From contig NW_025064882.1 of the NCBI RefSeq assembly GCF_019112545.1, positions 572,928 through 636,927 of the forward strand: a DNA stretch of 64,000 nt, written 5' to 3'. The notes under the pieces were generated by a model. It did no database searches. It had not been told where the DNA came from and saw nothing but the letters and a program-made list of their open reading frames with translations. A program made the position numbers and the translations under genes. Source of the DNA: Guyanagaster necrorhizus. Lineage: Eukaryota; Basidiomycota; Agaricomycetes; Agaricales; Physalacriaceae. This document shows positions 18,168 to 39,594 of this stretch, one piece after another. Position 1 is the stretch's first letter. Each line of letters opens with the position of its first letter.

Positions 18168-20002
18168 TTAGCTGGTTTGTTGAGTATATTGGGCTTGATA
18201 GTAAGACGCGTAGTTCGACGGATAATCTTGAGATTGTTGAGGATAGCCTGAAGCCTGTCCATAGCCCTGCCACTGGTTTCCATACCCAGAGGATGCTCCC
18301 CCATATCCACCGCCGTATCCCTGGGCGCCCGGGAAACCACCTTGCGACTGGTTCTGAGGTATGTTGGTTACCCAAGCTTCTGGACGACGCCAAGGTGGAA
18401 TATTCGTCCCCCCTCCGGTGATATCGTGACCTGCACTGGGTGCGGCCCAGGAGGGTTTCGAAAGATCCACGCCGGGACCACCTGTGCTTTCTCCCAGCTC
18501 AGCCATCAAGCTAGCATATTCAGAATCGAAGCCGCGGCTGTTCATGTTAGGCGCTGGAGGAGGCGTGTGCATCATCGGTGCATTGGGATCTTTGTTGACG
18601 GTACAGTCACGAGCCATGTGGCCAGCGCTTCCGCAAACGCGGCAAATAATGTTGGCAGTGAAATTCCGCTGCTCCGGACAGTCGTATTTCCGATGGCCGA
18701 CACCTCCACAATTTTGACAGACTTGGTTCTCGTCGTCACGGAGGGTACCATTGAGCGCCGCAAGCTCACGAAGTTGGTTACGCTTGTGGTCATTCTGTCC
18801 TTCAGGTGTGGAAGCGGCCTAAGACAAAGTTAGTCAATACGACCTAGAGAAAAAAGAAAAAAGAACATACTGTCTCAATGACCTTATTGATCATTTTTAC
18901 ACAGGCCGCCACCTTTTCTTCACTATCTCCAAGAATGAGGCAGTGAAGGTCCTCCTCAGCATCGTCTGCATACTGGTCGGGACGTGCTTTCCCTTCCTTG
19001 ACACTACCTTTTCCACGAATGCTGATCTTCGCCCCACTCTCTCTTTCCATTTTCTTCAAACTGTTGCCACGAGGGCCAACGAGTAGGCCGAAGAAGTTGA
19101 TCTCGGGGAATTCTTTGACGGGAATATAGACTTTGTCGGAAGGGCGCTGTGAGCGCTTTTGTTGCTGGTATTCAACGGGAGGACGGAAGTTGGGATCATT
19201 CTTCATGGCACGATCGACGAGTTTGATACGTTCGTCTTCGAGCTTTTTACGGTAGCGTACTTCGCGGGTATTGGTCCTACGACCATGAGCATCATACGTA
19301 GGAGGAGGGGATGGGGATCTAACGAAAAGATGAATATATGCACAGCATTCAAAAGGATATTCGAATTTGCCTCTCGCGTTCAGGGGGGATGAAATCATTT
19401 AATCGTAGTTTTCTGTTGATTTCTTCGAGCCTAAGGTGAATAGCATAGTTGTCGAGCTGAGCCTGAGACACGCCAGCGGCAGAGATGGCAGTTGGAAGAC
19501 CGGGGATTTCTGTTTTGACTTCGCCCCAACGACTTCGCCGCTTGCGAGGGGCATTCGGGTCGACTAACGTGAGTAACAAACAGTAATAGGTTAGTGTTAG
19601 TACAGGTCAGTATCATGAGCCTAGCCCCAAACTGGGCACGATGGAAACGCAGAGTCCTCAAACGGTGCATTACAAGGATAGGAGTTACCGCGATTGCGCA
19701 GAATGACGGGCTATGAGGTTAAATGCGAACGACAAAACTTACCTCGTGGGTCGCCTGCCGGGGTCTCGTCTCTGCTGCGTTTTCCAGGACTATCGTGGTC
19801 TTGATGTGGACGGGGATATGCTGAAGGCGAAGGCTGAGCGAGCTGGGGAGGAGCGGCTTCTTCGGATGGAGCTGGTCCAAAACGCCGCCGCTGTCCGAGT
19901 GGAACTGAAAATCATTCAGAAGCCCGAAATAAGATAAAAATGCAGTAAAGGAAACTTACCTTCATTAGTACCAGTTATCTGGCGAGTAGCAGGCCTCCAC
20001 AT
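18168..20002 (-). CDS. BBP: Branchpoint-binding protein, splicing factor 1 (SF1/Msl5)
   Basis: Binds the intron branchpoint in the early spliceosome together with U2AF65. The start ATG is at 20000-20002 ([14 protein letters not shown]). The N-terminal motif RKRRSRWG is the U2AF-ligand Trp motif. It is followed by the helix-hairpin region ([20 protein letters not shown]) and an SPSP phosphorylation site. The KH-QUA2 domain is clear ([40 protein letters not shown], about 19130-18990). Two zinc knuckles follow ([14 protein letters not shown] and [14 protein letters not shown], about 18715-18605). The C-terminus is Gly/Tyr/Gln-rich and disordered ([19 protein letters not shown]). Normal length and domain order. 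Divergent from SSL2. Confidence 0.95.
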
Positions 20003-20207
20003 TCTATCTTAAACAAGAAAAGGGGAAAAAATGCGAGAAAGATGGTGGTCGTCGACACGAAAAGCAAGTTGTTTGCTCCTCAAATGGAATTCAAACTCCG
20101 CTGCTTATTCATCACGCCGTCGTCATTGGCGGGCCCGAGCGCCTTCGTGACTGTGTTCTTGTCTCTTACATTCACGCCGCATTTCTGCTTTTCAACAGTG
20201 AGTCGAA
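20003..20207. promoter_or_regulatory. Compact bidirectional promoter, BBP / SSL2
   Basis: Only 205 bp separate the start codons of two divergent core RNA-biology genes, so both promoters and leaders must lie here. No obvious TATA box seen. Confidence 0.6.
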
Positions 20208-23653
<3,446 letters not shown>

Positions 23654-24205
23654 TGATGATGTGTCGGGGCCTGGAGTTGCCTGGTCGGGGTTTCGAATGT
23701 GTGCAGGGTTGTGTGTTCTGGGGAGTTCTCACGTGTAGATTCGGAAAATGGGAAGAGTTCCGAAGCGTCTTTGTCATGGCCTGCCCTGGTGAGGCTAATG
23801 TTGCTTATCTCGGCATAAGAATGGGCAATGCATGCATGCGGGTGACCGCCCGTTTGAAGGCAACGAGAGGAAGCTGTCAACACAATGCAAAGCTGCAACA
23901 GCAACAGCAACAGACAAAGTTGCTAAGAGAGCACCGGTATGCAGACAGGGGGCGGGGAATTTTCATTTATTGATAGGTCGGTTCAGCGGTCCAGGCCGTT
24001 GCGATCGAGAGGACCACCAACCCCCCAACCCAATCCAGTTACCTTCCTGGGCTCCGGTTATGTTGTCACAGCCCCGTGACGCAGATTCGACTAGCCCGAT
24101 GCGTCGTCGTAGGCGGGTCCTTTATATGTTCATCCGATCCTGCTTGGTGCCCTTTTGAACTCCCATTCCGCTCCCCATTCCCCTCTTCGTCCCTTTTCTT
24201 TCTTC
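23654..24205. other. Intergenic region between SSL2 and bZIP gene
   Basis: 552 bp. Contains a short GAT repeat at the SSL2 stop, a CAACAG-type repeat near 23895-23915, and a long CT-rich stretch just before the bZIP start (24150-24205), a common core-promoter feature in fungi. No gene seen. Confidence 0.55.
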
Positions 24206-25251
24206 ATGTCTTCAAAACGCGGTCGCAAGCGAAACGACAACTTGCCCCCCAATCGTGCCAGGGATGTCCAGCGGGCCTTTCGCGCACGACGCGCTGCTCA
24301 TTTACAGGTTCGTAATTTCCCTTTAGGGAGAATTCAAATTTTTCCATCTTATTCCTAATACTCATTTGCATTTCTGCGGAACAGGCTTTGGAGCAGAGAG
24401 TGACTGAACTTGAGGAGGAGAACAATTGCTTGCGCCAGGCTCTCAACCTCCCGCTAGCAAATCGTCCCGCTCTTGGGAAGGGTCCCACTGGCAAGGATAA
24501 GCCCAAGACGTACGAAATAAATGCAACAGGCACTTCTATACCGCTGCGGTCCAGTCGGGATTCCTCCAGTTCTCCTGGTTCGACACGCGCTAGTTCTCTT
24601 TCGCCTGGTAACCTTGCCACTACCGTCCCTCCGCGTTCCGTGACGGAGGTCGAGGGCGGTTCATGGGACCAGACACTCATGATTAACGACCAGCAGTCTG
24701 ACGTCCCCAGCTCGTCTGCCTCATCCTCCTACCCTCTTCCCCCCATGAATCCCCCTCCAATAAAACAGTATACGTCGTATACGAGCCCCATTCCGACGTC
24801 ACGAAATTCTCTCCCCAGTAGCGTGTATATCTCCTCGCAAAACAGCTATTCGCATTCAGCCGACCGACCTGTGTCCTCGGGGTATACGAACAGCGGGGGG
24901 TTTGTTGTGCGTGATGTGCGAGATGAACCTCGCTCTCATTATTCTTATTCGCCGCAATCTTCCTTTCATGACAATTCCATGCCGTCCCAGAGCCCTCCGA
25001 ACACCGCCCCACCTCTGCATTCATCCTCTTATCATTCACCACGCGAGACGTCGCTTTCTTACCCGCCCCATCGACGCTCATTGACAGAGCCTCAGCAGGC
25101 GTTTTCGATAAACCAGGCATATCCGCACTTGCCAAATCCTGTGCAGCATGGGATTCGTCTTCCTTCCCCACCAAAGCTGCAGGACAGCAGTCATACCCAT
25201 CTGTCTCGGAACGCGTACGGACCTGACGGTCGTATCAACCCGATTCCGTGA
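24206..25251 (+). CDS. bZIP transcription factor with atypical basic region
   Basis: Two exons (24206-24307, 24385-25251). The protein opens directly with the DNA-binding region: MSSKRGRKRNDNLPPNRARD, then VQRAFRARRAAHLQ, then leucine-zipper heptads (ALEQRVTELEEENNCLRQAL), with the intron falling exactly between basic region and zipper. The QRAFRxR core is of Yap1/fungal AP-1 type, but where Yap proteins have the invariant Asn (NRAAQRAFR) this one reads ARDVQRAFR. The remaining 280 residues are Ser/Pro/Tyr-rich and disordered, with no Cys-rich redox domain visible. Probably a sequence-specific regulator. Target genes are unknown. Confidence 0.87.
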
Positions 25252-25988
25252 TGACCCTTAATGTCTGTATGCGTCGCCCCTCCCCCCCATATTTATTGAC
25301 TCGCGGACTCGTTACCATACCAGGCAAAGAATGATATTTTGTATCGCTATCGCATTTGACACAGGGCCGACTCGTATATACTTACTTGCAGCTAAGTAGA
25401 GATGTAAAACACCTCGTATCCTATACCGCACACATTACCTACCATATCCCTGGATAAATCATACCGGTGACCCCTTTTCCGCCGGAGTCGACGGAAAATA
25501 ATAATTTTTCACGGGCGCCATATGACTGCATCCGCCTGAGATTTAAAGCTCAGTTGTTTAGTCTTTGCACAGTGGCGTCGGCATCACGAAGTGAGACAAT
25601 CAGAAGGCCACGTGGTGGGACCGGACGAAAAGATTATCAGGGCGATTGACTGGATGATCACAATTTGCTGTTTCAGGTTTGAACTCCTTCCGGAGATCCG
25701 CCAGCGATATGTCAGCAAGTCTGCACATTACAGAACATACATGGCTCGATGCATGCGCCACATCGCGAGTAAAAGTACGTGTAGATCAAGGTTCCGATGC
25801 AATGCTGTAAAAAAACATATTTTGTTTGTTTTGTTTGTGTTACATGTAAACATCGGGTAACGACCAAAAACTGCACCGGCGATAAAACACTATATATGTC
25901 AAAATGTTCGATCATGCTGCGACCGAGAGGGGAAAGGGGGCGAGTGGGTACCACAGCGGCATGGCAACGTGTTGGGCTCGAACCGAAT
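25252..25988. other. Convergent intergenic region between bZIP and UNG genes
   Basis: 737 bp between two converging stops. Holds T-rich TTTGTTTGTTTTG runs near 25815-25840, likely part of 3' ends. The short open frames have no coding character. I see nothing else. Confidence 0.55.
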
Positions 25989-27536
25989 TTACTCAGAGTT
26001 CAGAGTGCACCAATCCACTATCCCATCGGACCCGTACTTCCGCTCCAGCCATTCATTGGCTGCCTTGAAATGGCCGTTACCAAGGAACCCCTTATGCGCA
26101 GAAAATGGAGAAGGATGCTGTTCAAGGTAGAACGGAATGCTTCGATGAGAGAATGAACTGTTCAGTACCGTGGCTTGGACTTACGGCGCTCGTCAGTATC
26201 AGGTGCTTCGTCTGTATGTTCAAGAGAGAGGTAACCATCAGCTAACGGGCTTCCGCAAGAAGCATGATAATGCATACAGACCTTGTCAAGCTTGGCCACT
26301 CGTTTGGCCGCCCAAGCCCCCCAGGCCAGAAAAACAATTCCTCGGCCGAGGCCCGTATCGGCTTGAGCCAGTTTGCTGGGCAGGTTGGCACCGCCATATT
26401 TATCGATAACATCGACCACTTTATCTGTGAATTGCTCCCACCCCTTCTCGGAATGTGAACCTGCTGTGTTGGCTCGAACGGTAAGGCATGTATTCAGCAT
26501 GAGGACGCCATTGGTTGCCCAGGCTGTCAGATTTCTGCATTCTTGCGTCACAGACCTGCGGGAGTCAGAGAAAACGTGTAACACTCACCCATGTTTTGGG
26601 GGAGTAAACTCCGGGTATTCCGCCTTAATTTCTGCATAAATCTGGAAGTGTCAAGTCAGCAGACGACATGGCAGGTCGAGGCTTTTCATGAGGCCTACGT
26701 TTCGCAAAGAAGGCGGAATTGTGACTCCGAGAGGTACAGAAAAACACAGCCCTGTGGATCAAATATTTTTCAGACAACGGTTGTGTGACTAGGCCGAAGG
26801 CATCGTATGCACCATGCGCTTGGCCACGGCCGTGATAGGGGTCCTGCCCAATGATCACGACCTTGACCTTTCCCAACGGCGTGTTCGACCACGAGTAGAT
26901 ATCTTTGGCTAAGACCACCGCGAGGTGATGTAAGGATGTTGAATACACACTAGATAACAAACACACTCACGGGGTGGGTACACCTTAAGTGGCAGGGGGC
27001 TATCGTTAATCCCTCTTACGCCTTCTTCCCGTAAAAACTGTTTCAATGACAGAAAATAGGGTTTCTTGATCTCATCTTTCAGTAATTTAAGCCTGTAGCA
27101 TCATCTAAGGATCCACGCTGAAATTCATGAATTGGAAATGCGCCTACCAGCTTTTTCCCATGGCCTCACATTCGAGTCTGAGCAGACCTCGCTGCTCATC
27201 GGTCAGAGACTCTTGGAATGCTGACATGGAAAACGGGATGGAATTCAGTTTCTGAACACCAAAGCCTTTTGTTACTTTTCCAATGCTGCTCATGCCCTGA
27301 CGCGTCGAGGAAGCTGGCGAAAGTTTCAGCTTCTTCGCAGAGGGCTCGGAAGCATTTTTTCCTTGTGAGTTCGCGAACATATCCATCAGGGTTCGCTGCC
27401 GCTTCACGGAAGTGGAAGCTGTCGTCGTCGTTGTCGCCGACACCACCGAAGTGACAGAGGGCTTCTCGTCGACACGGGGGATATCGAGGTCTTCGAGATA
27501 GACGAGAGATTCACGGGTAGATTCGTGGGATTCCAT
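25989..27536 (-). CDS. UNG1: Uracil-DNA glycosylase, family 1
   Basis: Removes uracil from DNA, first step of base excision repair. The start ATG is at 27534-27536 ([18 protein letters not shown]). A disordered N-terminus contains a PIP-like/nuclear segment ([10 protein letters not shown]). The catalytic water-activating motif [13 protein letters not shown] is at about 26810-26850. It splices to [18 protein letters not shown]. The uracil-recognition region is [20 protein letters not shown] (about 26460-26520). A small exon (TKHLILTSA) leads to the DNA-intercalation motif [13 protein letters not shown] (about 26060-26115), ending [11 protein letters not shown]. All active-site motifs are present. 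Divergent from SEC59; see the finding on overlapping start codons. Confidence 0.94.
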
Positions 27537-30500
27537 GGCAGATAACAAGAAGTAAGGGAAGACAGATTGAGGTAAAAGGACAAGGTGTGTGTCGCGACGC
27601 GTCGGTGGCGTAGAATCCCAATTTGGAGGACGGCCATTGCCGGAGCGAACTGCAGCCACGTGTTTCTCTTACCCAGAGCCGTCGTTGTCAGCATTCACAC
27701 CCTCTGCAAATGCCCTTCGAGGGCTGACTTCTATTTACTTCTTCAAGCGACATCTGCCAATCTGCCTCGTTCAAGGTCATCACCGTCTCCACCATCGTCC
27801 ACCCAGGCTCCTGGACGGGCTGATTCCGTCCGTAGGATTGCCCAAAACAGCCGGACAGTTCGTAAGAGACCGACCATCTTAGTCAATACTCCCAGCACTG
27901 CGGTCAAGCCTTCGTCTTCATTGGATTGGAGTACGAGCTACCATGCCGGTTCGTCGAGGTGCATGTCGGTGGTATCGTTGTTGTCGGTGGCTCACCATTG
28001 AACAGTGCTGCGTCGCCCCGCGAATCAGACACCGACGACGAAACAGAAGACGAGGGGCCCGTACATTTCCGTGGGCGGGCATTTTCCCAAAGCAGGCGGA
28101 CTACCACCAACCCGCCCTTGAAACGGATATCTATATCTCGGTTGAATCCTTCCCCAGAGGGAGGCTCGCCTGGAGCGCCTCAAGTCCCCGTTCCTTTCAC
28201 GCGTTCACGATCCCCCGTCGTTATGCGGTCAACACCCGTCAGCGGAAAAGTCAATCCTCAGCGCAATACATCTCCTGCCGTTTTTGTGAACACAATGACT
28301 GCTGTACAGGCACCATTCACCCTATTTCCCTCTCACTTAGAACTACACGCTCGATTTCCCATCTTTCCTTGGTCATGGACGTTTTGTATCGAAAGTAGAA
28401 AAGCGGGAGAAAGCTTCCTAATTATCGGATCTCTTATTTATGCACTCTCAAATTTCTCCGACTATCAACCAGCAGCATCTTCTCAATTATCTCTGTCTCT
28501 ATACAACTCATGGATTCTCACAGGTCGTTGTTTCCTCTTCCTTCTTAGCCTGTTCGCTTGCTCATATTCGTTTTTAGAACTACAAATGCTCATTGCTATC
28601 TCATTACTGTACATCATGTGGACTCATAGTACAATATCAACGGGCACGCCCACGCTGAAGCATCAAGCGTTCAATCCCATCTCAGTATCTATGTCTCCAT
28701 CTGTTCCACGCCCTGCGGATGGTCGTAGCCTGCGACGAAACCCCTCTTGGAATTCTTCGGACAAATCTGATTTCGCGTTTCTGTGGATGTCTGTCCCAAA
28801 GAACTACCGGTGTGTTTTATTTCATGACCTCAATCATCTTCTTAATGGGATGTGCAGGGACGCATCAGATGATGGCATTTTAACTGGTCTATTGTTTGGG
28901 CCCCTCATTGGAAGCGCTCTTCTATATTCTTCCTTGACCCAGTTGTCATCGCCATCACCTATACTTCTTCCATCTACCTGGCGAATCGAACCCCCTGCCC
29001 AACTCAGCAATTCCAAGGGGTCGTATAGTGTCCTGGAGGCGCTAGTCCTCTCCCGTTACAATCTCATTGATCTATCCACGCTGTGTTCATCGATTCTCTT
29101 GTTTCACGCATGTACCTCAAGTTGGTTGGAGACTCGATACCTCAAGCGACGTGATGTCCCTGAGGGCGAGCGAGGGTCTGTTCCGCGGAGTGAGGGCTTG
29201 AGGTCGTGGTATTATGTGTTATTTACTGTAGTTGTCAGTCTAAGCAGTTTCACAACCAAGATCGTACTGCAAAAGATCGGGTGTGGGATCTGGCTCCGTG
29301 AGTCAATCGATTGATCTCGATCTCTAGATTCTCACTTCGTCTTTACAGATATAACACTATTTGAAGTCATTTTAGGGGCGCTATTTTATCAGTTCACCCT
29401 ATACATCTGTCTCCGCCTAGCGCATCGTGTTTTTACGCTGGGAGAGCTCGGTCTTGTCTGTTTCGGTGGGACCACCCTATTAATGGAGTTTGTAAACATC
29501 AATATATCTAGAGTGAGCCTGTCTCCACCTGATTTGCGCTAACGACTTACAACTCATTCCAGATATGGCCACTGACCACGCCCTTCATAAAGACATACCG
29601 TCTTCCAACGCCTCTTCTCATTTTTCAAATGGCGCTTGTTGCTGGGTCGCTTCTCAGTGGCTTTATGTTGTCCCCCATCCTCGTGCTATCTCGCCATATA
29701 GCCCAACGACCAGTGCGTCGCATGCGAAAGCCAAAGGACAAACTCCGGCAGCGTCGACTCCTTGCATTGGGATTCTATGCTGGACTGTTCTTGATAGTTG
29801 TAGGCCTGATCGGCTTGTGGACCCGTTGGTGTCTTGGTAAGCGTGATCCATGGCTTTGGGTCATCTTTTGGTTATTGGAGGGCAAGAATAAGTGGAGTAG
29901 ACCTGGGCTCTTGGTATACTGGGCTCTCTTAGGATCGCTGAGTGTTGCCGGGTGGACAAGGCAGCTTGCCAGATCGAAGAAATTCCGGGTATGGAATACG
30001 AATGGGGACAATTTGGTAGTTCCCGGAGCCGTCCTTACCACCACCCCGCAGCCTTCAACGGAACCGACAGTCGCAAATTCAAACGGGAATCCACTTCCCT
30101 CTCCGCCAATACTGGCGTCTGGAGGGTCTTTAGGTCAGATCCTCACTTTGCGGCTCTCTCACAGTGCTAACGCTTCGTCGATCGCAGCCACTGATCTCTT
30201 GGATGCGGCCGATAAGCATGTACCCACATTGAAGTTGAATGCACGGCGAAAATTCTTTCATGCGTTGGCTGTTGTGATGTTCACTCCCGGTATTGCATTT
30301 GATGTACGATTCTGCTTAGGTACTGTTTAGCCGTGTCTCCTAACACCCATTTTTCCACAGCCGGCCTTCACCCATCTCTGCTTTAGCGCGGCCTTTGCGC
30401 TCTTTACTTTCGCTGAATACGTTCGTTATTTCGCCATCTATCCTTTCGGTGCGATTGTGCACCTTTTCATGAATGAGTTCCTGGACCACAAGGACAGTGG

Positions 30501-31036
30501 TACCGCGATTTTGAGCCACTTTTACCTCCTGACAGGATGCGCTGGAAGTCTGTGGCTTGAAACGTAAGTATCGTGCCTTCCATGGTACTATGTGCTGATT
30601 GGTCTATTTTCAGTCCATCGCGACTCCTACAGTTTACCGGAATTCTTGTCCTTGGCATCGGCGATGCATTGGTATTTCGCCTCGCATTTCAAAATAATTT
30701 ATTGTTGAACTGCTGCCGTTACAGGCTTCGATCGTTGGCAAACGAATTGGTCTGCATCGATGGACACCCACGACCTCTAAAACTATTGAAGGCAGTCTGG
30801 CGTTTACCTCGTCCATCGTTGTATGCGCCTGGATATTACGACTCTTTGGATTTGTCGATCCTTTTTCTGTAGGTTTTATGCTCTGCAGACCGCTGTACGT
30901 CACTGAGGCCTCATAGACCAAACGATACCTAGCCTTGGTGAGCATTTCAGCTGTCTTGGAGGCTTTTTCAGACCAGAACGATAATTTAACCCTACCGTTA
31001 TACTTGTGGAGTATATTAGTATTAGCGGATGCTTAG
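27535..31036 (+). CDS. SEC59: Dolichol kinase, Sec59-type
   Basis: CTP-dependent kinase in the ER membrane that makes dolichyl phosphate for N-glycosylation, O-mannosylation and GPI anchors. The C-terminal catalytic part is clear: RRKFFHALAVVMFTPGIAFD, EYVRYFAIYPFG, LDHKDSG, LGIGDAL/ASIVGKRIG, and SKTIEGS (30240-30800). The final exon ends AVLEAFSDQNDNLTLPLYLW...LADA at 31036 after a 48-nt intron. About a dozen hydrophobic segments. Unusual: roughly 150 Ser/Pro/Arg-rich residues precede the first membrane segment. A 57-nt intron (about 27962-28018) joins them in frame. The best ATG I find is at 27535-27537 (MADNKK, donor GTAAGG, acceptor near 27774). The next in-frame ATG is about 28226. The 5' end is therefore uncertain. 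Confidence 0.87.
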
Positions 31037-31705
31037 ATAGGTAATTCGGCCCAGACGTCCGGTTTCCTAGATCTCAGTATACGAATCTTGGAAATTGAAT
31101 AGAAGGCAGGAAATTTCAATAATCCTCTTCCTGTCCCCTTATGTGTCGCGCCGATCATCTCAAGTGAGGCCGATCAGTGAAATAAGCGTGGGCGCGATCA
31201 CGTGTATGGCGGATTAACCGCGATTACGGTGGACATAGTAAGACATAATACTAAGGTAGGGTCCTTTTTGTCGTAACCTAGCTCAGAGTCTGTGTCCTGG
31301 TTGCTCTCCTTAAAATTTTGCAACAGTTGACTTTACGAGGTGTTCTAATGTACCCTCAAGATACGGTACCCAGGGTGCCCTTCTGAAATATATTCTATTA
31401 GTTTGATTACGCTTGATAATCTTGTACTTGTAATTACTACAGGAGTAGGAATATATAAGTACAATGTCTCTCTCTTGAGAGGCTAATCTAATTCTCTATA
31501 CTGTACTCTCCTCTGTACTTTCAACAGATTATAGATCCCAGCCATAACTGAACTACTTATGTCACTACACACTTCACACTCTCTCATACTTTATGTACAC
31601 ATATAGAACCACATGGATAGCCAGTCCATGTACAGAATTGACCCTCTTAAGGGCCTGAAAAATTACTTGACTTGGTAGTCGACAAGTTGTCCCGAATATG
31701 ACAGA
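31037..31705. other. Convergent intergenic region with LTR relic
   Basis: 669 bp between the SEC59 and ABC transporter 2 stop codons. AT-rich, with a probable solo LTR (listed separately). I see no coding frame. Confidence 0.6.
31341..31526 (+). repeat. Putative degraded solo LTR (Ty1/copia-like)
   Basis: A 186-bp block starts TGTTCTAATG and ends TTTCAACA, so its ends form the TGTT/AACA inverted repeat of LTRs. Inside are a TATA-like ATATATAAGTAC near 31450 and a CTCTCTTGAGAGG hairpin just after it, an arrangement common in fungal copia LTRs. The bases after it (GATTATAGATCCCAGCC) resemble a primer-binding site. No target-site duplication and no internal region are seen. Orientation is inferred from the TATA box. 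Confidence 0.45.
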
Positions 31706-37949
<6,244 letters not shown>

Positions 37950-39594
37950 GACTGATGGAGCAGCGAGGCGAGATACGATGCCTCAAGACTGGGGTTCCCT
38001 TTCTGCGTGCACGGTGTGCGTTATATAGCGTAAGAAAAGAGATGCGTGCAAAGGAGGTGACTGAGGGAGAAGCAGTGGGCAAGAACCGGGGATGTCGCGA
38101 CCCGAAGGACAAGTACCACGAACGTGAGATCCTACAAGATGTGATAAGCGATAAGCATAAGTAAGCAGCCTTCCAAGTGTTGGCCATTCTGGCCATGACC
38201 AATTCCAAAAATAGCATTCTGATTACCGTACTCAGATAGTTCTCACGGTACGTGCCTGAAGTGCGACATCATCCACTGAAAATTACCTTGGTCTGTGCCT
38301 TGTCTCCTCCCAGGGCATTACATGAATTCTCAAGTGTATTGGCTTTGGATCTTTCAAGTTTACTTTGCCAGATATTTCTTCCAAACCAACCCCTTACACT
38401 GGTTGCATTGCTTTCTAAGACTTCTAACATCGTGCTGCCAGTTCCCCGACTTGAACTTCATAATCTGTCTTCCTGCATGAACAATGCTGATCGAAACCTT
38501 CGCCTGATGCTCTCACTGAATGCGTCCGGTTCTCACCGGATTAGCTTCGGGAACAAATGGACAAACAATGTACACTTACCCGTGTACTCCTGCTCACGAT
38601 CCAGGATCCCGTTATGAGCAAGGGGGTGGCTTTCTTTTGGAGCCAAGAGAATAGTGGCTGTCTCTTTTTGCATGCACCCAAGTCACGAGAAGTCAATTCG
38701 CACTCAGTCGCCCTCCCGGTTCTATATTTTCTCATCAGATTCTCTTCCGCTCCGCTACCACTTTTCATCGGAAGCTGTGTTACTCACGACATACTGTTTC
38801 TGAGTCCTCTTTTTGATGCTCCACAGCCGTTCATCGCGGCATCCTCCTGGTCTTTGAACAGGGGGAAAACTGACAGGTGGCTCTTACTGCAAGCAGACAA
38901 CAACGTGCTAAAAGATTCTTCCCGGGTTGTTTTTCAACCTATCCCATAATTGTTTAAGGTGCCTATTGGCACAAGGCTATCTTACGGAAAACACCAGGTG
39001 AGCTATACTATACACACCTCGGACGCAGAGTTGATATATTTTTCAGGTTTCACAGCGGTGAAAACAGTAATTTTTCCCACGTCAACTAAAAAAAAACCTG
39101 CTTTTCTTCACCACTAGTGGACCATGGCGCACTGCATTTGAATTCGCCATACAAAATGGATCGCCACATATTGCCAAATGAGGTCTTTTTCCAATTCACC
39201 ACTAAGAATTCGCATCCTTCCGCGATAATCCTTGATTAGCCTGTTTCAGCAGACTTCCGGTATCGATTAACTTTCTCGACATTAAATGCCGACGCTGGTT
39301 CTCCACGTTTTCTTGGCACCGACATCGTGTCTTCTCAAAGCTGTTTATGGAATAGCCGTCTAGTACTTAGTATTTTAGGACAGTCGAAAAACGTCAGTGC
39401 TGATCCGTGATATTCTAATCGTGTTGCTGATTTAAGTCGTGGTTTATCGATCCACCATCAAGGCCGTATCTTTTCAACAGAAATGACATGTGCGTAAGCA
39501 GCACTTGGCTTCTTTCCCGCAGTTTTATGTTTAGTCCTCATTCATACAAATAGCTCTCCTCATTGAAGCTAAGGTATACCCCTCATCCAACAAC
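37950..39594. promoter_or_regulatory. Shared upstream region of ABC transporter 2 and NIS synthetase
   Basis: 1645 bp between divergent start codons. It contains tandem GATAAG motifs (listed separately) and a further CGATAA near 39218. Plus-strand open frames at 38252-38617 and 38557-38949 have no recognisable domains and no consistent splicing, so I do not call them genes. Confidence 0.5.
38143..38155 (+). promoter_or_regulatory. Tandem GATAAG motifs, possible GATA-factor site
   Basis: Two GATAAG hexamers one base apart (TGATAAGCGATAAG) lie about 195 bp upstream of the transporter start codon. Fungal siderophore repressors of the Urbs1/SREA/Sre1 family bind HGATAR sites, often paired. Occupancy is inference. 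The motif itself is short and could occur by chance. Confidence 0.4.

Noticed and set aside
38252..38949. Overlapping plus-strand open frames of 121 and 130 codons
   Set aside because: No domain, no consistent splice sites, start codons not in good context, and they lie in the shared upstream region of two divergent genes. Treated as chance.
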